From contig NZ_QVPD01000003.1 of NCBI RefSeq assembly GCF_003416885.1, positions 124,001 to 188,000 of the forward strand: a stretch of DNA of 64,000 nt, written 5' to 3'. Origin of the DNA: Cognatiluteimonas weifangensis. Its GTDB lineage: Bacteria > Pseudomonadota > Gammaproteobacteria > Xanthomonadales > Xanthomonadaceae. A program made the translations under genes and the position numbers. Of this stretch, positions 36,940 through 45,107 are shown in pieces (positions within the stretch are counted from its first letter, which is position 1; each line of letters starts with the position of its first letter). The notes beneath the pieces are model-generated. The model was not told the origin of the DNA and ran no database searches. It was given only the letters and a program-made list of their open reading frames with translations.

Positions 36940-37251
36940 ATGCGCCGATTGCCCGCCGTCCTGTCCCTCGCCCTGCTGGCCAGCGGCTGCACCTGGGTGC
37001 ACATGGCCCCGGGCGCCAGCGCGGTGCGGGTGGCGGCCACGGCCCCGGCCGGCTGCGAGCCGCGCGGCGAGGTCGAGGTCTCGGTCAAGGACAGCATCGT
37101 TTTCTACGACCGCAACCGGCTGCGGGTGCGCGAGGAGCTGGAGACGCTGGCCCGCAACGAGGCCCCGGGCCTGGGTGCGGACACCGTGCAGCCGCTGGAC
37201 GGCCCGGAAGACGGCCGCCAGCGCTACGCCGCCTGGCGCTGCGGGCGCTGA
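36940..37251 (+). CDS. Small DUF4156-like lipoprotein
   Basis: 103 residues from ATG 36940 (GGAG at 36931-36934); ATG 36916 is an alternative. The lipoprotein signal LSLALLASGCTWVHM has a clear lipobox (ASGC). The mature sequence GCEPRGEVEVSVKDSIVFYDRNRLRVREEL resembles DUF4156 (RcsF-like/YdgH-neighbour) small lipoproteins. A second Cys late in the protein (WRCGR) could form a disulfide with CEPRG. Function unknown. Confidence 0.72.
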   Translation: MRRLPAVLSLALLASGCTWVHMAPGASAVRVAATAPAGCEPRGEVEVSVKDSIVFYDRNRLRVREELETLARNEAPGLGADTVQPLDGPEDGRQRYAAWRCGR

Positions 37252-37474
37252 GCCGAAGGCCGGAGCGACGCCCGCGGGATTCTCCCCGCGGCAAGGCCGG
37301 ACGCCCGACCGGCCCGGGCGCAGGGTCGCCCGCGGCCGGCAGCCGGGCGGCCCCGCGCTGCGGCGCGCCCCGGCCGCGCCTGCCGCTGCGTTCCGCGCCG
37401 ATCCGTGACCCGCGCAATGTGCGGGCTCGCGCAAGGCGCTATCCTGTATTGTTTTCGTAACCGGTCCACTGCCC

Positions 37475-38491
37475 ATGTTGTTCCAGCACGTCGCCATCGC
37501 CGGCCTGGCCCATATCGACGCCCCGCGCCGGCTGAGCTCGGACGAGATCAACGCCCGCCTCAAGCCCACCCTCGACCGCCTCGGGATCAGGACCGACGTG
37601 CTCCAGGACATCGCCGGCATCCACGCCCGGCACCTGTGGCAGGAAGGCATGCTGGCGTCCGACGCGGCCACCCTGGCCGGGGTCAAGGCGCTGGCCGACG
37701 CCGGCATCGACCCGGACAAGGTCGGGCTGCTGGTCAACACCTCGGTCAGCCGCGACTTCCTGGAGCCGTCCACCGCCTCGATCGTCAGCGGCAACCTCGG
37801 CCTGGGCGACGAATGCCAGAACTTCGACGTCGCCAACGCCTGCCTGGCGTTCCTCAACGGCATGGACATCGCCAGCCGCATGATCGAGCGCGGCGAGATC
37901 GAGTACGCGCTGGTGGTCGACGGCGAGACCGCCGACCTGGCCTACGAGAAGACCCTGGAGCGCATGACCCGCGCCGACTCCACCGAGGCCGACTTCCGCA
38001 ACGAGCTGGCGACCCTGACCCTGGGTTCCGGCGCCGCCGCCATGGTACTGGCGCGCGCCGAGCTGGCCCCGGGCGCGCCGCGCTACCGCGGCGGCGTCAC
38101 CCGCGCGGCGACGCAGTGGAACAAACTGTGCCGCGGCAACCTCGACGGCATGATCACCGACACCCGCACCCTGCTCACCGAGGGCGTCAAGCTGGCGCAG
38201 AAGACCTTCCTGGTGGCCAAGCAGAAGCTCGGCTGGGTCGCCGGGGAGCTGGACGAATACGTCATCCACCAGGTCAGCAAGGTGCACACCGCCGCCTTCA
38301 CCAAGGCGATGGGCATCGACCCGCGCAAGGTGCTGACGATCTTCGGCGAGCACGGCAACATCGGCCCGGCCTCGGTGCCGATCGTGCTCAGCAAGCTGCG
38401 CGAGATGGGGCGCCTGAAGAAAGGCAGCCGCATCGCCCTGCTGGGCATCGGCTCGGGCCTGAACTGCTCGATGGCCGAGGTGGTCTGGTAG
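37475..38491 (+). CDS. oleA: OleA, thiolase-like head-to-head acyl-CoA condensing enzyme
   Basis: 338 residues. The catalytic set matches Xanthomonas campestris OleA with a constant offset of 20: Cys123 in NACLAF (Cys143), Glu97 in FLEPSTAS (Glu117), His265 in VIHQVSK (His285) and Asn295 in GEHGNIG (Asn315). OleA joins two fatty acyl-CoAs by a non-decarboxylative Claisen reaction to a beta-keto acid, the first step of long-chain olefin synthesis. TATCCT at 37440 may be its -10. In relatives oleABCD are adjacent; here a restriction-modification cassette separates oleA from oleB. Confidence 0.95.
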   Translation: MLFQHVAIAGLAHIDAPRRLSSDEINARLKPTLDRLGIRTDVLQDIAGIHARHLWQEGMLASDAATLAGVKALADAGIDPDKVGLLVNTSVSRDFLEPSTASIVSGNLGLGDECQNFDVANACLAFLNGMDIASRMIERGEIEYALVVDGETADLAYEKTLERMTRADSTEADFRNELATLTLGSGAAAMVLARAELAPGAPRYRGGVTRAATQWNKLCRGNLDGMITDTRTLLTEGVKLAQKTFLVAKQKLGWVAGELDEYVIHQVSKVHTAAFTKAMGIDPRKVLTIFGEHGNIGPASVPIVLSKLREMGRLKKGSRIALLGIGSGLNCSMAEVVW

Positions 38492-38514
38492 GCCCGACGT
38501 GTATGGAAATGCCG

Positions 38515-38620
38515 GTTTCGTATGCACGTCGGGAGGGACGTGCATGCAAAGCGGACTTCTTCCGCCAGTCCGGGCAGCCCTTCAAGTTTCGTATGCACGT
38601 CGGGAGGGACGTGCATGCAA
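38515..38620. repeat. Two identical hairpins 71 bp apart at the left edge of the fic-mod-res cassette
   Basis: GTATGCACGTC-GGGAGG-GACGTGCATGCAAAG occurs twice. The stems (ATGCACGTC / GACGTGCAT) are at 38522-38545 and 38593-38616, with conserved TTTCG on the left and GCAAAGC on the right. A partial third copy (CCCGACGTGTATGGAAATGC) lies at 38493. They lie between the oleA stop and fic, just where the cassette joins the ole genes, so they may mark an insertion boundary or act as attenuators. Confidence 0.85.
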
Positions 38621-38801
38621 AGCCGGGTTTCAAAAGCCACGGGAGCTTTGAAAGATTCCGGCTCTAATTTTCCTTGCAGGGCCTCTTTGAGGCTCCTGGG
38701 GGAAAAGATTCGGTACGTACCCGGGCGTTCATGTCCAAAATTGCTTCCTTTTTCGACATGACGGCGGCATCATGTCGACGCCATCGACATGAGCGGCCCG
38801 C

Positions 38802-39920
38802 ATGGACCCCAGGCACCCGTACAACGACCTGCCGCTCCTCCCGCCGCCCGTCGAGCTCGAAACGCGCGACTTGCTGAAGGCCTGCATCGACGCCCACAAG
38901 GCCCTGGCCTCGCTCCGCCAGGCCACCGGCCACCTGCCCAACCCTTCGGTCCTGATCAACACCATCCCGATCCTGGAAGCGCAGGCCAGCTCCGAGATCG
39001 AGAACATCGTCACCACCACCGACGAGTTGTTCCGCCACGCCGCAAACGCGGACGCCGCGACTCCCGCAACCCGGGAAGCGCTGCGCTACCGGACCGCCCT
39101 CCACGAAGGCTTCCAGGCGCTGTCCACAAGACCGCTGTCCACGAATACGGCGGAAATCGTCTGCAGCCGCATCAAGAACGTGGAAATGCGGGTACGACGG
39201 GTGCCCGGCACCGCGCTCGCCAACCAGCAGACCGGGGAAGTGATCTACACCCCTCCAGTCGGAGAAGCGCTGCTGCGCGAGAAACTGGCCAACTGGGAGC
39301 GCTTCATCCATGACGAGCGCGGGATCGACCCGCTGATCCGGATGGCCGTGGCCCATTACCAGTTCGAGGCCATCCATCCCTTCACCGACGGCAACGGCCG
39401 CACCGGCCGCGTCATCAACCTGTTGATGCTGGTCGAGCAGGACCTGCTGGACCAGCCGGTGCTGTACCTGTCGCGCTACATCATCGAGCGCAAGGCCGAC
39501 TACTACAGACTCCTGCTCGGCATCACCCGCGATGGCGCATGGGCCGAGTGGGTGGCCTACATGCTCGATGCGGTCGCCGACACCGCGCGCTGGACCTGCG
39601 CGAAGATCGAGGCCATCCGCAAACTGCACGGGCATGCCTGCGACTGGATCCGCCAGCAGCGGCCCAAGATCTACAGCCGCGAACTGGTGGACGTGCTGTT
39701 CAACCAGCCCTACAGCCGCATCCAGAACGTGGTGGATGCGGGGATCGCCAAACGCCAGACGGCCGCGCGCTACCTGCGCGAGCTCGTGGACATCGGCGTG
39801 CTGCAGGAGAGCCGCATGGGCAAGGAAATGCTGTTCCTGCACCCGGCCTATCTGCGCCTGCTCTCGGCGCGGGACCACGCGCCGCAACACTATGCATTGC
39901 CGACGCGGGTGGCGGGCTGA
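38802..39920 (+). CDS. Fic-family protein (class II, SoFic-like)
   Basis: 372 residues. The Fic core motif HPFTDGNGRTGR is canonical (192-203), so AMP-transfer activity is expected. An N-terminal inhibitory helix of the S-x3-E-N type is present as SSEIEN (63-68), which places it in class II, where the protein inhibits itself. The N-terminal part fits the Fic_N domain (LPNPSVLINTIPILEAQASS). The C terminus (about 300-360) looks like a winged helix (YSRIQNVVDAGIAKRQTAAR), as in SoFic. The stop shares one base with the mod start (TGATG), so fic and mod are cotranslated. Target protein unknown. Confidence 0.9.
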   Translation: MDPRHPYNDLPLLPPPVELETRDLLKACIDAHKALASLRQATGHLPNPSVLINTIPILEAQASSEIENIVTTTDELFRHAANADAATPATREALRYRTALHEGFQALSTRPLSTNTAEIVCSRIKNVEMRVRRVPGTALANQQTGEVIYTPPVGEALLREKLANWERFIHDERGIDPLIRMAVAHYQFEAIHPFTDGNGRTGRVINLLMLVEQDLLDQPVLYLSRYIIERKADYYRLLLGITRDGAWAEWVAYMLDAVADTARWTCAKIEAIRKLHGHACDWIRQQRPKIYSRELVDVLFNQPYSRIQNVVDAGIAKRQTAARYLRELVDIGVLQESRMGKEMLFLHPAYLRLLSARDHAPQHYALPTRVAG

Positions 39921-41542
39921 TGGGGAACTACGACGACCTCGATCGCGCGACCCTCATCCGCCTGCTGCAGCGGCGCGATGCGGAACGCCAGCTGGGGCTG
40001 GTGTGGGAGCGCGACGAGATCGAGGCCGACAACGCGCTCAACGACGACTACGTCGCGCTCGAACTGGACCCGGCGCTCAGCCACGGCGGCGCGCCCTGGG
40101 ACAACCTCATCGTCGAGGGCGACAACTTCGACGCCCTGCGCGCGCTGCGGGCCAGCCACAAGGGCGCGATCCGCTGCATCTACATCGACCCGCCCTACAA
40201 CACCGGCAACCGCGACTTCGTCTACAACGACCGCTTCGTCGACAAGACCCACCGCTTCCGCCATTCGCTGTGGTTGGAGTTCATGTACCGTCGGCTGACG
40301 CTGGCCAGGGAGCTGCTGGCCGACGACGGCGTGATCTTCGTCAGCATCGACGACAACGAGCTGTTCCGACTCGGGATGCTGATGGATCGGGTGTTTGGGG
40401 AAAGCAACTGGATTCAGACGCTAATCTGGAAGAAATCTTACGGCGGTGGCGCAAAGACGAAGCATGTCGTCGGATTGCACGAATACGTATTGTGCTTCGC
40501 CAAACAGAAGGATCTGATCGAGAGGATTGAGCTTCCACCAGATCCGAAAGTCCTCAAGTACTACAAGTTGCGTGACGAGAAATTCGAGACACGTGGCCCA
40601 TACCGCTTGCAGCCGTTGGCGACGAAAAGCATGGATACGCGGGAAAATCTTCGTTATTCGATTCCGTATAACGGCGAAGAGGTTTGGCCTGCCAAGCAAT
40701 GGCAATGGTCGCGGGAGCGGACTATGGCTGCGCTTGCGGCTGACGAGTTGGTGTTCACGAAGAAAGGCGACGAGTGGACAGTCAACTACAAGCAGTATCT
40801 TCGAGATGGAGATGGCGCTGAGCGCGGATCGAAACCCTACTCGATCATCGAAGGGCCGTTTACGCAGGAAGGTACTAGCGAAATTCGGGACATTCTTGGC
40901 GACGGAAAAACATTCTCTTTTCCCAAGCCCGGTGGGTTGCTCGCGCATCTCATTTCGTACCTACCGAGCGACACATTGGTTCTGGATTTTTTTGCGGGCT
41001 CCGGCACCACCGCCCACGCCGTCGCCAAGCTCAATGCCGAAGACGGCGGCAGCCGCAAGTTCATTTTGGTCAGCAGCACCGAAGCCACCGAAGACCAGCC
41101 CGACAAGAACCTCTGCCGCGACGTCTGCGCGCAGCGCGTGCGCAAGGTGCTGGGCGGCTACACCAATGCCAAGGGCGAAGCGGTCGCCGGGCTGGGCGGC
41201 GGTTTCGCCTACCTGCGCGCGCGCCGTGTGCCCAGGCACCGGCTAACCCAGAAGCTCGACCACCCGGAAATCTGGAACGCGCTGCAGCTGCTGCATGCCT
41301 GCCCGCTGAGCGCATGGACGGGCGAGGGCTTCGCGGTCGAGGGGCAGGACGAGGCGGTCGCCTTTGCCTACCTGGCCAACGCCTACCCGGCCAGCGTCGC
41401 CCGCCTGCACGCTTGGCTGGCGACGCGCGGCGAGCGCCCGGCCGTGATCTACAGCTGGTCGCCCGAGCGTTACCGTACCGTCGGCTCGCCGCACGACTGG
41501 CGTCCCATCCCGCAACACCTGCGCGAACGCTTCGGACGCTGA
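39920..41542 (+). CDS. mod: Type III restriction-modification methyltransferase (Mod), N6-adenine
   Basis: 540 residues. Beta-class order: motif IV DPPYNTGN first (residues 90-97), then a target-recognition region, then motif I FAGSGTTAHA (358-367). Such Mod proteins methylate adenine on one strand and, with Res, define the cut site. GC content drops sharply from about 40,400 to 40,980 (28/60 in 40501-40560, 27/60 in 40621-40680), covering the recognition region, while both flanks return to the genome norm; this indicates an exchanged recognition domain. No simple-sequence repeat for phase variation is seen. res starts one base after its stop. Confidence 0.92.
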   Translation: MGNYDDLDRATLIRLLQRRDAERQLGLVWERDEIEADNALNDDYVALELDPALSHGGAPWDNLIVEGDNFDALRALRASHKGAIRCIYIDPPYNTGNRDFVYNDRFVDKTHRFRHSLWLEFMYRRLTLARELLADDGVIFVSIDDNELFRLGMLMDRVFGESNWIQTLIWKKSYGGGAKTKHVVGLHEYVLCFAKQKDLIERIELPPDPKVLKYYKLRDEKFETRGPYRLQPLATKSMDTRENLRYSIPYNGEEVWPAKQWQWSRERTMAALAADELVFTKKGDEWTVNYKQYLRDGDGAERGSKPYSIIEGPFTQEGTSEIRDILGDGKTFSFPKPGGLLAHLISYLPSDTLVLDFFAGSGTTAHAVAKLNAEDGGSRKFILVSSTEATEDQPDKNLCRDVCAQRVRKVLGGYTNAKGEAVAGLGGGFAYLRARRVPRHRLTQKLDHPEIWNALQLLHACPLSAWTGEGFAVEGQDEAVAFAYLANAYPASVARLHAWLATRGERPAVIYSWSPERYRTVGSPHDWRPIPQHLRERFGR

Positions 41543-41543
41543 T

Positions 41544-44045
41544 ATGCCCGCGACCCTCAAGAAGTTCCAGGAAACGGTCTGCAACGGCATCGTCGCGCGC
41601 CTGGACAACGTCCGCGCGCTGTACGCGCAACTGGCCAACGCCGCGCCGCAGCAGTTTGCCGACGCGCGCCGCAAGGACGCCGCGCTGGTGCTGCAGGCGC
41701 CCACCGGCGCGGGCAAGACCCTGCTCGCGGTGGAGGCCATGCGCCGCACCTCGGCGCAGGAGCGGGTGCTGTGGTTCTGGTTCGCGCCCTTCACCGGGCT
41801 GGTGGAGCAGTCGCGCCGGGTGATCGCTGCGCAGGCGCCGGAACTGGCGCTGCTCGACCTCGACAGCGACCGTCAGCTCGACGCTGTGCGCGGCGGCGGG
41901 GTGTTCGTCGTCACCTGGGCTTCGCTGGCTGCGCGCGATGCGGACAGCCGCCGCGCCCGCCAGTCTGGCGACGCGGGCCTGGCCATCGACACCGTGATCG
42001 CGCTTGCGCGCGAGGAGGGGCTGCGTATCGGTTGCGTGGTGGACGAGGCGCACCACAGCTTCCAGCGCGCCGCGCAGGCCCGCGCCTTCTTCAGCCAAGT
42101 GCTGCAGCCGGACTATGCGCTGCTGATGACCGCCACGCCGCGCGACGCCGACATGGCCGCGTTCGAGCGGGCGACGGGATATTACGTCGGTGAACCGGCG
42201 GACTGGGCTTCGGTCAGCCGCTTCGACGCGGTCGAGGCCGGCCTGCTCAAGCAGGGCGTGCGCATGGTCCGTTTCATCGCCCGCGATGGCGACACCGCGC
42301 AACTCGTCGATTTCGAGCATCTTGCGCTGCGCGAGTGCGCAGCCATGCACCGGCGAGCCCATGCCGAACTGCGGGCCATGAACATCGCGCTGACCCCGCT
42401 GATGCTGGTGCAGGTTCCGGATGGAAAGGCCGCACAGGAAGCCGCGCGTCGCTATCTGGTCGAGGAATTGGACTTCGATGCCGGCGCGGTGCGTGTGCAC
42501 ACCTCCGACGAGCCCGACCCGGACCTGCTTGCGCTGGCCCAGGATCCGACGGTGGAAGTGCTGATCTTCAAGATGGCGGTCGCCCTGGGCTTCGACGCGC
42601 CGCGTGCCTTCACCCTTGCTGCATTGCGTGGCGCCCGCGACGTGGACTTCGGCGTGCAGGTGATCGGTCGCATCGTGCGCCGGCACGCACTGCTGCAGGC
42701 GCGTACCGATCTGCCCGCGCTGCTCGACTATGGGTATGTCTTTCTCGCCAATTCGGAATCCCAGGAGGGGCTGCTGCAGGCAGGCGCGCAGATCAACACG
42801 CTGACCACGCAGGCGCCCGAACTGGGCACGCAGACCGTGGTGACCGTGATCGGGGATGCGGCCGAGGTGCAGGTGGTGCGTAGCGGCGAACCGCTGAGCC
42901 TGCTGGTGGATCGCGGCGGTGTCAGCCTGGTGGATACCACGGCGGCGGACGCGGCCCCCTTGCGGCGGGAAGGGAACATGGACGCCGCCCTGCAGGGCAC
43001 GCCCTTTTCGGCGCTCGCAACCGCGGCCCAGGCACTGCTCGCCATTCAGGGCGGTGAGGGGGAAGCGCCGGCACGGGCCGAAGCCGGGCTGGTGTCGGCC
43101 TTCGCGCTCGCGCAGGACACGCTGTACCGCTATCCCCGCCGCGCGGACGGGCCCGCATCGCTGCGCGGCGAAAAAATGCCGGAGTTGCCGGTGGACTTCG
43201 AGGCGGGGCTGGCGGCGCACGTGGATTTCTCGCCGGAGGTAGTGGCCGATCGCCTGCGTCGCAAGGTGCAGGTGCAGCGCAGCGAGACCGGGCTGTTCGA
43301 CGGAAAGGCGGTCGACGACGAGGGCATCGAAGACGTATGGGCGTCGCTGTCTCCCGCCGCCGTGGCCGAGCGTGCCGAGCAGATCCGCTTGCGTTTGCCG
43401 GAGGCCAACGACCGCGAACTTTACGAGCGGCTTATGGAGCGCTTCTTGCGCGCCGTCCGCGACTCCGGTGCGGATGTGCCCGATGACGACGAGGAGCGCA
43501 TGCAGCAGCTAGATCTCGTGCTCGTGCGCCGCCAACATCTGCTGCGCGACGCGTATCGACGCATGCGCCTTGGGCTGGTGACGGATATCGACGTCCCGCT
43601 GCCAAGCGAGCTGACGAGCACCCAGCGACTCGCACCGGCGGCACGGGGCCTGTACGGCGTCTTCCCATCCGGCCTGAACGTCGATGAACAAGCCATCGCC
43701 GCGCTACTGGACGCGAGTCCGCAGGTACGCTGGTGGCACCGGAATCCGTCGAAGACCGGAGTCGGCCTGTATCGCTGGGATGAGGGCGACGGGTTCTATC
43801 CGGATTTTGTCGTTTGCCTTCATGAGCGCGCCGCACCCGGGATCGCGCTGCTCGAGCTGAAGGGCGAGCACCTGTGGGGCAAGGACAGCGAAGTGGACAA
43901 GGCGGCCGCAACACATCCGGAATATGGCGCTGTTTTCATGGTTGGGCGGAAGCGCGGCGAGCGCGACTTTGTCTTTCTGCGCGGGCTTGCCGGCAAGCTG
44001 CAGAGCGAAGGCGCCTTCAGCATCGACCGCCTGCGTTTCGCATGA
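41544..44045 (+). CDS. res: Type III restriction endonuclease subunit (Res), helicase-nuclease
   Basis: 833 residues. SF2 motifs: Walker A APTGAGKT (52-59), DEAH (167-170), TATPR, and a motif VI-like QVIGRIVRR. The C-terminal nuclease fits the PD-(D/E)xK pattern: PD at 753-754 in FYPDFVV and E771-x-K773 in LLELKG. ATP-driven translocation and double-strand cleavage with Mod is the known role of the family. The stop overlaps the oleB start by four bases (ATGA), so translation of oleB may depend on res. Confidence 0.92.
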   Translation: MPATLKKFQETVCNGIVARLDNVRALYAQLANAAPQQFADARRKDAALVLQAPTGAGKTLLAVEAMRRTSAQERVLWFWFAPFTGLVEQSRRVIAAQAPELALLDLDSDRQLDAVRGGGVFVVTWASLAARDADSRRARQSGDAGLAIDTVIALAREEGLRIGCVVDEAHHSFQRAAQARAFFSQVLQPDYALLMTATPRDADMAAFERATGYYVGEPADWASVSRFDAVEAGLLKQGVRMVRFIARDGDTAQLVDFEHLALRECAAMHRRAHAELRAMNIALTPLMLVQVPDGKAAQEAARRYLVEELDFDAGAVRVHTSDEPDPDLLALAQDPTVEVLIFKMAVALGFDAPRAFTLAALRGARDVDFGVQVIGRIVRRHALLQARTDLPALLDYGYVFLANSESQEGLLQAGAQINTLTTQAPELGTQTVVTVIGDAAEVQVVRSGEPLSLLVDRGGVSLVDTTAADAAPLRREGNMDAALQGTPFSALATAAQALLAIQGGEGEAPARAEAGLVSAFALAQDTLYRYPRRADGPASLRGEKMPELPVDFEAGLAAHVDFSPEVVADRLRRKVQVQRSETGLFDGKAVDDEGIEDVWASLSPAAVAERAEQIRLRLPEANDRELYERLMERFLRAVRDSGADVPDDDEERMQQLDLVLVRRQHLLRDAYRRMRLGLVTDIDVPLPSELTSTQRLAPAARGLYGVFPSGLNVDEQAIAALLDASPQVRWWHRNPSKTGVGLYRWDEGDGFYPDFVVCLHERAAPGIALLELKGEHLWGKDSEVDKAAATHPEYGAVFMVGRKRGERDFVFLRGLAGKLQSEGAFSIDRLRFA

Positions 44046-45004
44046 ACTTCCCCAACTACCCCTTCACCCCGCAGCGCTTCGAAGTGCGCCCCGGCATCGC
44101 GATGAGCTACCTCGACGAGGGCCCGCGCGACGGCGAGGTCGTCGTCATGCTGCACGGCAATCCGTCGTGGAGCTATTACTGGCGGCACCTGGTGCTGGGC
44201 TTGCGCGACCGCTACCGCTGCATCGTCCCGGACCACGTCGGTATGGGCCTGTCGGACAAGCCCGACGACGGCGGCGGCGTGCACCCGCCGCGCGCCGCGC
44301 AGGGCCGCGCCGGTGTCGCGGGGGACAGCAAGCCGGGAGCGACCTACGACTACACGCTGCAATCGCGCGTCGACGACCTGCAGGCGCTGCTGCGCCATGC
44401 CGGCATCGACGACGCCACGCCGGTGACGCTGGCGCTGCACGACTGGGGCGGGATGATCGGGTTCGGCTGGGCGCTGGCGCACGCGGCGCAGGTGCGGCGG
44501 TTGGTGATCCTCAACACCGCGGCGTTCCCGCTGCCGGCGGCCAAGCCGATGCCGTGGCAGCTGTCGCTGGGGCGCGATTCGCGGCTCGGCGGCTGGGCGA
44601 TCCGGCGCTTCAACCTGTTCGCGCGCGGCGCGGCCTGGCTGGGCACGCGGCGGCGGCTGCCGGCCGCGGTGCGCCGCGCCTACATCGCGCCGTACCGCGG
44701 CTGGGGCAACGCGATCGCGACCCTGCGCTTCATGCAGGACATCCCGCTGCGCGCGGGCGATCCGGCGTGGGCGCTGGTGGCCGAGGCCGGGCGCCGGCTG
44801 CCCGCATTCGCCGACCGGCCGGCGTTCCTCGGCTGGGGCCTGCGCGATTTCGTCTTCGATCGGCATTTCCTCGACGGCTTCCGCCGCGCGCTGCCGCAGG
44901 CGCAGGTGCACGCGTTCGCCGATGCCGGGCATTACGTGCTGGAGGAGCGGCACGAGGTGCTGGTGCCGGAAATCCGCGCGTTCCTGGACGCGCATCCCGT
45001 CTAG
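44042..45004 (+). CDS. oleB: OleB, beta-lactone decarboxylase (haloalkane-dehalogenase fold)
   Basis: 320 residues. Alpha/beta-hydrolase with the HGNPSW oxyanion loop, the nucleophile Asp134 in ALHDWGGMIG and the late His in FADAGHYVLEE, as in OleB and haloalkane dehalogenases. OleB decarboxylates the beta-lactone made by OleC to the cis-olefin. Compared with the family an extra Gly/Ala/Arg-rich segment of roughly 20 residues lies at about 77-100 (GGGVHPPRAAQGRAGVAGD). The start codon overlaps the stop of res, so the native upstream region has been replaced by the cassette. Confidence 0.9.
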   Translation: MNFPNYPFTPQRFEVRPGIAMSYLDEGPRDGEVVVMLHGNPSWSYYWRHLVLGLRDRYRCIVPDHVGMGLSDKPDDGGGVHPPRAAQGRAGVAGDSKPGATYDYTLQSRVDDLQALLRHAGIDDATPVTLALHDWGGMIGFGWALAHAAQVRRLVILNTAAFPLPAAKPMPWQLSLGRDSRLGGWAIRRFNLFARGAAWLGTRRRLPAAVRRAYIAPYRGWGNAIATLRFMQDIPLRAGDPAWALVAEAGRRLPAFADRPAFLGWGLRDFVFDRHFLDGFRRALPQAQVHAFADAGHYVLEERHEVLVPEIRAFLDAHPV

Positions 45005-45095
45005 CCGACGGCGCGTCCCACTGCGTTGCGGCCCGGCGCGCACGGCCGGCGCCGCGAACCCGCGCGCCACCGGCCGCTGCATGAGCGCCCGCGCC

Positions 45096-45101
45096 TACAA
45101 T
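45096..45101 (+). promoter_or_regulatory. -10 box of an apparently leaderless oleC
   Basis: TACAAT, six bases, then ATG 45108. It would allow oleC to be expressed independently of the upstream oleB and restriction genes. Confidence 0.55.
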
Positions 45102-45107
45102 TCCCCC

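Noticed and set aside
39920-41542. Phase-variable mod (phasevarion)
   Set aside because: No run of a short tandem repeat was seen in mod or its upstream region, so slip-strand switching is not supported.
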